This document shows, one piece after another, positions 33,235-41,495 of a stretch of 64,000 nt of DNA. The position numbers and the translations under genes were made by a program. The stretch spans positions 70,566 to 134,565 of the forward strand of contig JBCCQA010000012.1 of NCBI GenBank assembly GCA_039024635.1, written 5' to 3'. Origin of the DNA: Kuafuiihalomonas sp039024635 (GTDB taxonomy: Bacteria; Myxococcota; Kuafuiibacteriia; Kuafuiibacteriales; Kuafuiibacteriaceae). The notes under the pieces are model-generated. The model ran no database searches. It was not told the origin of the DNA and worked only from the letters and a program-made list of their open reading frames with translations. Each line of letters opens with the position of its first letter. The first letter of the stretch is position 1.

Positions 33235-34293
33235 TTACTCCATGACGGCCTTGGGGCTGCGGTTCTCCTTGTACAGACCCCAGTGCTTCTCGGCCTTGTC
33301 GGCCGGTTGGGCGCCGTCCCAGCCCCCTTTCCAGCTCTCGTCGAATGCTTCGAAGTACAAAGAGATGATCTTCTCTTCTTTCACCCATGCGTCGAACCAG
33401 TCGAAGAAGGCCTTCTGATTCTCTTCGTTCGCTTTCCCAACCAGACCGCCCTCATAGCTCCCATCGCCGTAGATTCTCTTCGTCGGCCATCCGGTTTCGT
33501 TGAAGGTGATGAGGTGCTCGGGGTGCATGGCCTGAATGGTCTCGAAGGTGTCTTTCGTCCACTCATGGGCTTCAACGAAGGGCTTGTCGTTCCAGAAGGC
33601 ATAGCCGTGCAGCCCGATGAAATCGATCTCGTCGGCGATGGCCTTGGACTCTGGCTTGTTCCAGAAGTTGTAGTCGTCGTTCACGGTGACCGGTTGGCGG
33701 ATGGCCGCCCGGACCTGCCGGATGTAGGCGATGACCTCGGCTTGGTCCGGCATCCGGTGAGCCGACCAGTCGACGAAGATTTCATTGCCGACGTTCACCG
33801 CGCAGATAATCTCGGGAAATCGCTGGGCCAGATCGATGGCGCCTTGAACTTGGGCGTCGTTCTCCTCCTTGCTTTGGTCCTGTCCCAGCCAAATGCCCTG
33901 CATCACCAGGATGGGCAGCTCGTTGTCTCGAATCACCTCCATGATGTCTTCGGCGTGTTCGCCCGAGCCATAGATGCGGATGAAGTTCCACCGCTCGGAC
34001 AGGATCTGAAGGTCCTCCAAGATGTTGGCCTTGGGCGGGGTGTCGCCCGGAGCCTCGCCTTCTCGGTAGGCGCCATAGGAGATTCCGGCCCCCACCCATC
34101 GTCCGTCGATGGTCGGCTCGAAGGGCCGAACGTCGACGTTGGGTTTCCCGGAGATCGGCGTGATCGGTGGAAGAGACAGTTCGCTCACTTTGGCTTTGTT
34201 GGAGGTGGCGCAGGCCGCTACCCCGACCAGAGCGATGGTCGCCCAGGTCTTGGGTGGAATGAACCGGAATCGACTCGAAGGTCCGCCACGCAT
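33235..34293 (-). CDS. GH17-like glucanase lipoprotein
   Basis: 352 residues. A lipoprotein signal (WATIALVGVAACATSN; Cys about 28) is followed by a TIM barrel similar to GH17 beta-1,3-glucanases/transglycosylases. Features are VGAGISYGAYREGEAPG, IRIYGSGEHAEDIMEV, ICAVNVGNEIFVDW (acid/base Glu in the NE pair), FIGLHGYAFW and LITFNETGWPTKRIYG (nucleophile Glu). Members act on beta-1,3-glucans. A surface-exposed enzyme for laminarin-like or fungal glucans would suit a scavenging bacterium. Stands alone, 63 nt from aguA and 66 nt from the downstream-strand LDH fusion. Confidence 0.83.
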   Translation of the reverse strand: MRGGPSSRFRFIPPKTWATIALVGVAACATSNKAKVSELSLPPITPISGKPNVDVRPFEPTIDGRWVGAGISYGAYREGEAPGDTPPKANILEDLQILSERWNFIRIYGSGEHAEDIMEVIRDNELPILVMQGIWLGQDQSKEENDAQVQGAIDLAQRFPEIICAVNVGNEIFVDWSAHRMPDQAEVIAYIRQVRAAIRQPVTVNDDYNFWNKPESKAIADEIDFIGLHGYAFWNDKPFVEAHEWTKDTFETIQAMHPEHLITFNETGWPTKRIYGDGSYEGGLVGKANEENQKAFFDWFDAWVKEEKIISLYFEAFDESWKGGWDGAQPADKAEKHWGLYKENRSPKAVME

Positions 34294-34359
34294 CGCCGTC
34301 CCGGTTACACACCCCGGTCAGAGTGGCAAGACGGGGAAAGGACGAATCGATGGAGATGC

Positions 34360-35814
34360 TCAGTTCGGTTCGACCACGTTGCTCAGCTCGGAGCCGCGAC
34401 GACCATCGAGCCACTCCTTCATGTTCTGGATGGTCGTGGCCGCGATATTGGCCAGGGCCTCTCGAGTGAGGAAGGCCTGATGGCTGGTGATGATCACGTT
34501 GTTGAAGACCAGCAGGCGGGCCAAAACGTCGTCGGTGATGACCTGGTCCGAGCGGTCCTCGAAGAAGTACTCCGACTCTTCCTCATAGACGTCGAGCCCG
34601 GCCGAACCGATCTGGCCCGACTTCAGCCCTTCAACCAGGGCCTCGGTATCGACCAAGCCGCCCCGGCTGGTATTGATCAGCATGGCGCCCGGCTTCATGG
34701 ACTCGATGGCCTTGCGATCGACAAGGTGGTGGGTCTGGGGCGTCAGTGGTGCGTGGAGGCTCACCACGTCGGACCGAGCCCATATCGCGTCCAGCTCGAC
34801 ATAGCGAACGCCGACCCGCTCCGCGAACGCCTCGTTGGGGAAGGGATCGAAGGCCAAGACCTCCATCCCGAGTCCCCTTAGGATTTCAGCGAAGCAACGA
34901 CCGATCTGGCCAGTTCCGACGATGCCTCCCGTGCGCCCATGGAGGTCGAAGCCCTCCAACCCCGCCAAGCTAAAGTTACCCTCTCGAACCCGCTGATGAG
35001 CTCGGTGTACTTTGCGGTTCAACGTCAGAACCAAGGTGAGGGCGTGCTCGGCCACGGCGTGGGGGCTGTAGGCGGGTACGCGGGCCACGTCCATACCCAG
35101 GGCGCGAGCGGTCGGCAGGTCGACGTTGTTCGTGCCCGCGCATCGGAGAGCGATAAGGCGTACCCCCTGCCCGGCCAGGAGCCGAAGGGTGTCGGCATCG
35201 AGCTGGTCATTGACGAAGGCACAGACGATGGCGTGTCCGGCCGCCAAAGGGGCGGTCGCGGTGCTCAGCTTTGGCTCCAGAAATGAGAAGGCCAGGGAGT
35301 CGGGCGCTTCGGCCTCGAAGGAGCTTCGGTCGTAGCGTTTGGTGTCGAAGAAGGCCACTCGGGTTCGTCCATCGGTATCCTCCGCTTTGAGCTCGGCTAG
35401 CTGACGGGTCTTTCCTCGGACCTTGCCGGCCAGATGGGCGATGACGGACTGGGAAAGATCGGGTCTATTGCTCAGGAGCCGATTGAAGTCCGCTTCCCCC
35501 ACCGTGAGGATGGTCGTCGGCTCCAGTGCCACCAGGGTGGCGGACCGGGTGCGGCCCAGGCTCATGCTAGTGAGGCCACCCGAGTCCCCGGCACCCATGG
35601 TCCGCAGGGGCGCAAGCCCCCCTTCGCCCACGCCCTTCGAGACCGACAGAGCCCCCGAGGACACCACGAACATGAAGTCGCCGGGGTCGCCCTCTCGAAA
35701 CAAGACCTCGCCCGTCCTCAGCCTTCTCGAGCGAACGGCCGCCTCGAGCTCGGCGAGGGTCTCGGGTCGGCAGGCGGAGAAGAGATCGAGCTGGCTCAGC
35801 TTCAGCGTCGCCAT
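34360..35814 (-). CDS. cNMP-binding domain fused to D-lactate dehydrogenase-like domain
   Basis: From ATG 35814, 484 residues; the longer frame upstream is antisense. Residues 1 to about 130 are a cyclic-nucleotide-binding-like beta barrel (LRTGEVLFREGDPGDFMFVVSSGALSV; GRTRSATLVALEPTTILTVGEADF). The phosphate cassette is altered (GDSGGLTS) but keeps R-x-A-T. Residues about 155-484 are a D-2-hydroxyacid dehydrogenase of LdhA type: AFSFLEPKLS, LRCAGTNNVDLP (catalytic Arg region), TGGIVGTGQIGRCFA (NAD motif), NTSRGGLVDTEAL, GLDVYEEESEYFF and NNVIITSHQAFLT (catalytic His). The enzyme half looks active, reducing pyruvate to D-lactate. The fusion suggests allosteric control by cyclic AMP or GMP. 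Confidence 0.88.
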   Translation of the reverse strand: MATLKLSQLDLFSACRPETLAELEAAVRSRRLRTGEVLFREGDPGDFMFVVSSGALSVSKGVGEGGLAPLRTMGAGDSGGLTSMSLGRTRSATLVALEPTTILTVGEADFNRLLSNRPDLSQSVIAHLAGKVRGKTRQLAELKAEDTDGRTRVAFFDTKRYDRSSFEAEAPDSLAFSFLEPKLSTATAPLAAGHAIVCAFVNDQLDADTLRLLAGQGVRLIALRCAGTNNVDLPTARALGMDVARVPAYSPHAVAEHALTLVLTLNRKVHRAHQRVREGNFSLAGLEGFDLHGRTGGIVGTGQIGRCFAEILRGLGMEVLAFDPFPNEAFAERVGVRYVELDAIWARSDVVSLHAPLTPQTHHLVDRKAIESMKPGAMLINTSRGGLVDTEALVEGLKSGQIGSAGLDVYEEESEYFFEDRSDQVITDDVLARLLVFNNVIITSHQAFLTREALANIAATTIQNMKEWLDGRRGSELSNVVEPN

Positions 35815-35897
35815 GACGCACGAGGGCCTGAGGCGACCCTCGAGGTCAACTCGTCTCGGCCCCACTCGATGGTCGAAAGCACGCTCGGAGCCTGAGT

Positions 35898-38480
35898 TCA
35901 GGGTTGTTCGACCCAGTAGTCCAAGACCTCGAAGGTCTGACCGGTCCGACGATCCTCGTAGATGTAGGCGAAGAGGCCCCACGAGTAGGCATCCCGGGGG
36001 AAGAACTCTGCTGCGATGTTCCCGACCGCGCCTTCGTAGATGGTCTCTTGGCCTCGGGTGACCCGCACGGCCGAGCCCACGCCTCCACCCACCGAGTAGC
36101 CGCCGACGACGCCGCCTGCCGTCGCTTTGACGTCGAGGCTGGCCTCGAAGTCGTAGGCCGAACCTTGGGTGGTGGATGAGAAATCGCTGATGCTCACCGT
36201 GGTCTGCCCCGTTCCTTGGCCGACGTCGACCTCTTCGGTCTCGACACCTGGGTTGCGACTGAGGATTGAGTTCTTCTCGCTCCGGCTCTTGTAGCTGCTG
36301 GGGTCCCCAACGACGTGCTGGAAGATAGCCTCGTCGATGGGCGTCCCGTCCTCGAGAATGGCGGCATTGTAGACCCGGGTCTCGACCAAGACCGTGATCG
36401 GCTCTCGCGGGAGTCGGACCTCGATCTTCTCGCCGATCAGATCGGGATTGGGGTGGGATAGGACTTCGTAGGTGTAGATGTCGAGGGGCACGGTGGTGAA
36501 GATGACCGAGTCCTCCAGTGCGCCTGTCTGTCGGACCACGCTCGTTTGGAGTTCGTAGGCGCTGCTCGTGCTCTGTTCCACCGTGCTGCGGGTGTTGAGG
36601 ATGGCCTCGGCCGAGCCCACGAAGGGAATGTCGGCCTCGAAGCCCACGCTCACGCCGGCCGATATCGACCAGCTGTTCTCGCGCTCCTGGGTTTCTGTCA
36701 CGGCTCGCCCGAAGGCGGTTTGACAGGACGAGCCCAGGTCTTGGCCCAGTTCGGTGGAGCAGGGCGGGGAGGCGAGAGCGGCCAAGATGACGGGCTCGGT
36801 GAAGACGAAGCGGTAGCTTCCCTCCGAGTACTCCAAAGCCATGGACTCGTTGTCGACCTCGGCGTCGGTGAGAATGAGCTGAGGTCGGATCTCGCTGTTC
36901 CCGTCGTTGAGCGGGTTGGCGAAGGTGCTCTCCAGGTCCAAGACCTCGGTCCAACCGTCGATTTGGTCCAGGGACCAGATCTGAAGTTCCTGTCTTTCGC
37001 CGTTCACGTCCAGGCGTTGGGCGTAGAGCACCACGTCTTCTCGGCGGTCGGAGGTCACGTCCCCAGCCGACATGGCGCTGCTTCGGGGGTTGAAGTCGTA
37101 GTCGTCGCCCGAGTTGCCGTCGGTGAAGAGGTCTTTGATGGGAATCTCGATCGGTCCGTCTCCCAGGTCCAATGGAATGAGTTCGCCGCCCGAACGGGCC
37201 AAGTTGTCGAAGAGAAACTGATTGATCACGATCTCCTTCAGCCCGTCGCCGTCGACGTCGGCGGTCAGCGCATGGACGAAGGCGAGCTGCTGGTTGGCCC
37301 CCGAGGCCGTCGGCTGGAGGGTGTTGGCGCCCGAGAGCACTCTCAGGCCGCTCAGCTGATCCATGCCGTGCTTGAGATCGTCGAAGACGCCAACCAGATA
37401 GTGGACCAGCTCACTTCGGACCGTTCCGCTGCGGTCCAAACCTGCCACAACGAGCTCGTCCACGCCGTCGCCGTCCACGTCCCCGACGGCGAGGTCGGCC
37501 ACGACCGCCGTCTCGGTCTCCGTCTCCAGTCGGAAGTCTGGTCGCTCGGGGAGTCCTTGCGCCGGCGCATAACCACTCTGGGCGTCGTCGTAGACGCGAA
37601 GGGCAGGGACGGTTCGGAAGTTGGCGATGACGGCCAGCTCCTGGGCGATGTCATCGTCCAGGTTGCCGCTCTCCATAGCGACCCAGACGGCAGCCCCGCT
37701 CGGTTCGGGGCGCTCGATGATGCGAGGCGCGCCGTCGGGGAGAAAGCTGCCGCCCTGGTTGGAAAAGAAGACCAGCTGGACCCGGTCTTCAGCCGTCAGG
37801 GCGACGGCCAGGTCGACCGTGCCGTTGCCGTCGAAGTCACCCGACTCGACGGCGAGGCTCAACCAGGTGTTGGTGTCCACGACGATCGGTTCGCCGAAGG
37901 TGTAGGCCTCGCCCGGCGCGGCGCCACCCTCTTGAATCACGAGGCGAACGGGCTCGTTGGGGATCTGGTAGACGACCGCGATCTCGTCTTGACCGTCCCG
38001 GTCGAAGTCTCCCTCCACCGCGACGCGAGGGATGTTTCGGTCGTCGGCGAGCCAAGGGGTCTCTTCGGGGGGTGGATCGGCGAGCAAGGACACCGAGAAG
38101 CTGTTGTTAGGTCCGGGATCGACGTCCACGATTGGCATACGACCGACACTGCTGAGTTCGTCTTCGAGCCGACCGCCGAAGAAGAGGATCTCCGAGAATC
38201 GGTTGATGGTCCGTCGACTGCCCAGGGGCGCGTAGTCGGCGGGAAGAGGATCGCCGTTTTCGTCGACCCGAGGTTCCGAAGACCGAATGACCCCGAGGTC
38301 GTCCAGCACCTCCTCGACCGTCTCGTTGTTGCCCAGGACTTCCTCGCAGCCGGGGCCGCTCGGATCGCTGAAGCAGTCTTCTTCGAAACTGGGTAGGCAG
38401 GCCGTGGCCGAGAAGAGGAGGGCGAGGGCTGCGAATCCGGTGGCTCGCGGCGGCAGGAAAGAGAGGGTGAAGTGACTCAT
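35898..38480 (-). CDS. FG-GAP repeat lipoprotein with aerolysin-like C-terminal region
   Basis: 860 residues with a lipoprotein signal (FAALALLFSATACLPSF; Cys28). Residues about 145-470 contain several FG-GAP/VCBS units with D-x-D/N-x-D-x-x-D calcium loops (GDFDRDGQDEIAVVY, GDFDGNGTVDLAVAL, GDVDGDGVDELVVAG, ADVDGDGLKEIVINQ). After residue about 570 the sequence changes to long amphipathic strands with Ser/Thr alternation around a hydrophobic stretch (SWSISAGVSVGFEADIPFVG...VEQSTSSAYELQTSVVRQ) and Gly-rich SVGGGVGSAVRVT. This resembles the strand-hairpin part of aerolysin/ETX-type pore formers. No enzyme motif. Gene is preceded by a 22-bp palindrome. Surface-anchored. Confidence 0.72.
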   Translation of the reverse strand: MSHFTLSFLPPRATGFAALALLFSATACLPSFEEDCFSDPSGPGCEEVLGNNETVEEVLDDLGVIRSSEPRVDENGDPLPADYAPLGSRRTINRFSEILFFGGRLEDELSSVGRMPIVDVDPGPNNSFSVSLLADPPPEETPWLADDRNIPRVAVEGDFDRDGQDEIAVVYQIPNEPVRLVIQEGGAAPGEAYTFGEPIVVDTNTWLSLAVESGDFDGNGTVDLAVALTAEDRVQLVFFSNQGGSFLPDGAPRIIERPEPSGAAVWVAMESGNLDDDIAQELAVIANFRTVPALRVYDDAQSGYAPAQGLPERPDFRLETETETAVVADLAVGDVDGDGVDELVVAGLDRSGTVRSELVHYLVGVFDDLKHGMDQLSGLRVLSGANTLQPTASGANQQLAFVHALTADVDGDGLKEIVINQFLFDNLARSGGELIPLDLGDGPIEIPIKDLFTDGNSGDDYDFNPRSSAMSAGDVTSDRREDVVLYAQRLDVNGERQELQIWSLDQIDGWTEVLDLESTFANPLNDGNSEIRPQLILTDAEVDNESMALEYSEGSYRFVFTEPVILAALASPPCSTELGQDLGSSCQTAFGRAVTETQERENSWSISAGVSVGFEADIPFVGSAEAILNTRSTVEQSTSSAYELQTSVVRQTGALEDSVIFTTVPLDIYTYEVLSHPNPDLIGEKIEVRLPREPITVLVETRVYNAAILEDGTPIDEAIFQHVVGDPSSYKSRSEKNSILSRNPGVETEEVDVGQGTGQTTVSISDFSSTTQGSAYDFEASLDVKATAGGVVGGYSVGGGVGSAVRVTRGQETIYEGAVGNIAAEFFPRDAYSWGLFAYIYEDRRTGQTFEVLDYWVEQP

Positions 38481-38622
38481 GGGGGGCTCCTGTCACCTCG
38501 GACACCGGGTGCCCGAAGCGTCAATGGGTTCGACGCCTCTCGTTGCGACTCCCATGCCAGCTCGTCGACGTGGTGTGGGCGGGCTCTGTCTCCATTTTCG
38601 GATGTCTTGGCCTGCCTCTGGT

Positions 38623-38644
38623 CGTCCGCGGACGTCCGCGGACG
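38623..38644. repeat. 22-bp perfect palindrome
   Basis: Two tandem copies of the 10-bp palindrome GTCCGCGGAC (38624-38633 and 38634-38643), flanked by C and G, make one perfect 22-bp palindrome. It is 14 nt beyond the kinase stop codon and 143 nt upstream of the FG-GAP lipoprotein start, both on the minus strand. It could be a terminator stem or a binding site for a dimeric regulator. Confidence 0.6.
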
Positions 38645-38658
38645 GATCCGGGACAGAG

Positions 38659-40110
38659 TCAAAGCTCTACGTCCTGCAAGCCCGGCGGAACGGGCGAAGA
38701 CTGGGTTGGGGGCGCGGGCTTCGCCTTGGTCGGGGTCTTGGCCGGAGGCTTGGTCACGGGCGAGGCCGGGTCCTGCTTCGACTCGACGGGTCTGGGCCGG
38801 CGGCGAGGCCGCTGCTTTTGGGAGTCCGGAGAAGGCGAGACCTTGGGGGGCGAAGATGTCCGTTCGCGTGGGGTGGGGTCGGGGACCGAAGCCGCCGTAC
38901 TCTCCGTTTGGGCTGCATCGTCCTCCGCAGGCTCCATGGGCGGCGGCCGCTCGGTTCGAGCTGGAGCTTCGGTCTCCTTGGGTCGCCTAGGGTCGAGGGC
39001 TTCGGCCTCGGCCGGCGGGCGAGGGTCGAGGGCCTGTGTGTCCAAGGAGTGGTCTCCCGCCCCCGTCCACGCCCACCAGCCCCCCAATCCGAGGAGGATC
39101 AGCGCAAGCCCGAGCAGGGCTCGACTCCGACGCGTCCCGGGGGGCGGGTTCAGGGCCAAGGAATGGACCTCTGCCGTCGTTCCGATCCCGGACGGTGTCC
39201 ACCCGTCCGTGACCCGCTCAGACTCCGAAGTAGCTTCGGGCCCTGGACCGGGGTCGTCGAGGAGCTTCGGGTCGGTCAGCCGGCGACGAACCTCTTCCAG
39301 ACTTTGGGGCCGGTCTTCTGGGTCCTTCTCCAACATCTGAAGGATCAAGTCCTCGAACAGGGGGGGCAGCGCCCCCTCCTGAAGGCGGTCGGACGGGGGC
39401 GTCGGCTCTTCGCTGATGTGCTTGACCATCAGAGCGCCGGGGCTCGTCGACTCGAAAGGCAGACGACCGGTCGCGGCCTCGTAGAGCATGATGCCGAGGG
39501 CGTAGATGTCGGTTCGGCCATCGACCGCTTCGCCTTTGGCCTGCTCGGGAGACATGTAGGCCGGGGTTCCGAAGATCGTGCCGGTGGCCGTCACCTTCGG
39601 TTGCGCCGCCAGCTTGGCGATTCCGAAGTCCAGGACCTTGGCCACTTCTTGGGCGCCGATGCGCTCCACCATGACGTTGCCGGGCTTGAGGTCCCGATGG
39701 ACCACGCCTCTTTGGTGGGCCTCGATGAGGGCATCGCACACCTGGCTGAGAATTGAGATGGCTTGAGCGAGGGGAAGACCTTCGCCGAACCGCTCGTCTA
39801 GGGTCCGACCCTCGACGAGCTCTGTGACGATGAAGATCCGAGCGTCGGGGAGCCGCCCCACGTCGACCAGCTTGATCGTATTCGGGTGACGCAGTCCGGC
39901 GATGACCTTGGCCTCGTTCTCGAAACGGCTCACCGTGGCGGCATCCGCGGACAAGGTCGGATGCAGAAGCTTCACCGCTACGTCACGACCCACGGCCAGC
40001 TGGTGGGCGCGATAGACGGCGCCCATTCCCCCGCGACCGAGGAGGGCGTCGATCCGATAGCGACCGTCGAAGACGGCCCCGATCGCGGCGTCCTGGGTTT
40101 GGCTCGGCAC
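38659..40110 (-). CDS. Membrane Ser/Thr protein kinase (STPK)
   Basis: A GTG at 40110 (VPSQTQDAAIGAVFDGRYRID) gives 483 residues; the longer frame overlaps the divergent gene. Kinase domain about 20-280: LLGRGGMGAVYRAHQ (P-loop), VAVKLLHPT (Lys), VVHRDLKPGNVMVE (catalytic loop), KVLDFGIAKLA (DFG), GTPAYMSPEQAKG (APE-like). This is the PknB-like Hanks type. A membrane helix follows at about 360 (LLGLALILLGLGGWWAWTG) and a long Pro/Thr/Lys-rich extracytoplasmic tail ends the protein. The tail lacks PASTA repeats. Divergent from an FHA-AAA+ gene: FHA domains read phosphothreonine, so the two may form a signalling pair. Confidence 0.95.
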   Translation of the reverse strand: MPSQTQDAAIGAVFDGRYRIDALLGRGGMGAVYRAHQLAVGRDVAVKLLHPTLSADAATVSRFENEAKVIAGLRHPNTIKLVDVGRLPDARIFIVTELVEGRTLDERFGEGLPLAQAISILSQVCDALIEAHQRGVVHRDLKPGNVMVERIGAQEVAKVLDFGIAKLAAQPKVTATGTIFGTPAYMSPEQAKGEAVDGRTDIYALGIMLYEAATGRLPFESTSPGALMVKHISEEPTPPSDRLQEGALPPLFEDLILQMLEKDPEDRPQSLEEVRRRLTDPKLLDDPGPGPEATSESERVTDGWTPSGIGTTAEVHSLALNPPPGTRRSRALLGLALILLGLGGWWAWTGAGDHSLDTQALDPRPPAEAEALDPRRPKETEAPARTERPPPMEPAEDDAAQTESTAASVPDPTPRERTSSPPKVSPSPDSQKQRPRRRPRPVESKQDPASPVTKPPAKTPTKAKPAPPTQSSPVPPGLQDVEL

Positions 40111-40176
40111 CGGTCCCGAGAGTACACGCTCAGGCCCTCCAGTGGACAATTCTGCGCCGCCCGGCCACCTTGGGGC
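40111..40176. promoter_or_regulatory. Shared divergent promoter region of kinase and FHA-AAA+ genes
   Basis: 66 nt separate the GTG start of the kinase (-) and the probable GTG start of the FHA regulator (+). Overlapping promoters are therefore expected. No sigma-54 GG/GC boxes or sigma-70 boxes stand out. Confidence 0.4.
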
Positions 40177-41493
40177 GTGGCTCGACCGCCCGTCACCGCC
40201 ACTTCGCCTGCCGCTCGACCCGGAGGCGCTCCCCTTCGACGACGCTGGATCCGCGTCCGGGGTCCGGACGCGCCTTTGGGCGAGGTCGATCTCCCGAAGG
40301 AGAGCCTGGTCTTGGGTCGAGAGCCGGGGTCGAAGGGCTTCGTCCTTGACGACGAGACTGCGAGTCGCCGCCACGCGGAGCTCAGCTACCTTCCCGACTA
40401 CGACTGTCACCAGATCCGAGATCTCGGGAGCAAGAACGGGGTCTACGTCGACGGTCGAAGGGTCGAGAAGGCGGTTCTGGACGCAGGCACGGTGCTTCGC
40501 ATTGGGGCCAGCCTATTCGTGTACGAGGTCTTGGACGTTCCCGAGGCCGAGCAGCTCCGACCGAGCGACACCGTCTCCCTGGCCAAGGCGCATGCCGAAC
40601 GCCTGGTCGATAGGGCGGGGGGGAGCCAGCTCCCGGTTCTCCTGCGGGGTCCGACCGGCGCAGGAAAGGAGCGCCTCGCCCAGCGATATCATGAGGCCAG
40701 CGGCCGTCGGGGCCCACTCGTTCCCGTCAACTGTGCGGCCATTCCGGGCGAGCTCATCGCGACCGAGCTGTTCGGACACGTGCGCGGTGCCTTTTCCGAA
40801 GCCAAGAGCGCTCGGCTCGGCCTGGTCGCCTCGGCCGAAGGTGGGACCCTGTTCCTGGACGAGATCGCCGAGCTACCCCTCGAGCAGCAGGCGACCTTGC
40901 TGCGGGTGCTGCAAGAGCGTCGGCTCCGTCCCGTTGGGTCGGACAAAGAGCAGCCGGTCGACGTTCGCTTCGTCGCGGCCACCCATGTGGATCTGGAGGC
41001 GGCCTCCAAGGCGGGGCGCTTTCGGTCCGACCTCTACGCTCGCCTGGCCGGCATCGAGGTCGACTTGCCGGGACTCGCCCAACGTCGGGTCGAAGTGCTG
41101 CCCCTCTTCCACGGCTTCGCGCCGGACCTCGAACTCGACGACTTGGCGGCCGAGCGGCTCCTTCTCTACGACTGGCCCCGGAACGTCCGAGAGCTCGAGC
41201 TTCTGGCCCGACGTCTGGTCGCACTGCTGGACGGAAGCCAGGTCAATCTGGAGACCTTGCCCGCCGCCGTGCGGGGTCCGAGTGCCGAGCTTGGTCCCTC
41301 ACCGGCCCACGAGGAGAAGCCTCCGACCCCTCCTTCGGCCCGACCGGAACGAGCCGAGGTGGAGGCGCTTCTTGCCAAGTACCGAGGTCGGGTTGCCGAC
41401 GTGGCTCGGGCCCTCGCCGTGACTCGACAAAGCGTGTATCGGATGATGGAGGAACACGGGCTGTCCGCAGCCGAGTTCCGTCGGCGTCCCTGA
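40177..41493 (+). CDS. FHA-domain AAA+ enhancer-binding-type regulator
   Basis: From the in-frame GTG at 40177, 438 residues; the frame upstream is antisense to the kinase. FHA domain about 15-100 (SLVLGREPGSKGFVLDDETASRRHAEL, DLGSKNGVYVDG). AAA+ domain about 125-335: LRGPTGAGKERLAQ (Walker A), ELFGHVRGAFSEAKSA, EGGTLFLDEIAELP (Walker B), VRFVAATHVDLE, and an arginine-finger region RFRSDLYARL. A C-terminal Fis-like helix-turn-helix (VADVARALAVTRQSVYRMMEEHG) binds DNA. The sigma-54 contact motif GAFTGA reads GAFSEA here, so activation of sigma-54 is doubtful. Likely partner of the divergent kinase. Confidence 0.93.
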   Translation: MARPPVTATSPAARPGGAPLRRRWIRVRGPDAPLGEVDLPKESLVLGREPGSKGFVLDDETASRRHAELSYLPDYDCHQIRDLGSKNGVYVDGRRVEKAVLDAGTVLRIGASLFVYEVLDVPEAEQLRPSDTVSLAKAHAERLVDRAGGSQLPVLLRGPTGAGKERLAQRYHEASGRRGPLVPVNCAAIPGELIATELFGHVRGAFSEAKSARLGLVASAEGGTLFLDEIAELPLEQQATLLRVLQERRLRPVGSDKEQPVDVRFVAATHVDLEAASKAGRFRSDLYARLAGIEVDLPGLAQRRVEVLPLFHGFAPDLELDDLAAERLLLYDWPRNVRELELLARRLVALLDGSQVNLETLPAAVRGPSAELGPSPAHEEKPPTPPSARPERAEVEALLAKYRGRVADVARALAVTRQSVYRMMEEHGLSAAEFRRRP

Positions 41494-41495
41494 AC

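Noticed and set aside
32572..34881. 769-codon plus-strand ORF.
   Set aside because: Fully antisense to aguA, the GH17-like gene and the LDH fusion, all of which have strong family motifs.
36546..38396. 616-codon plus-strand ORF.
   Set aside because: Antisense to the FG-GAP lipoprotein; no motif; product of third-position GC bias.
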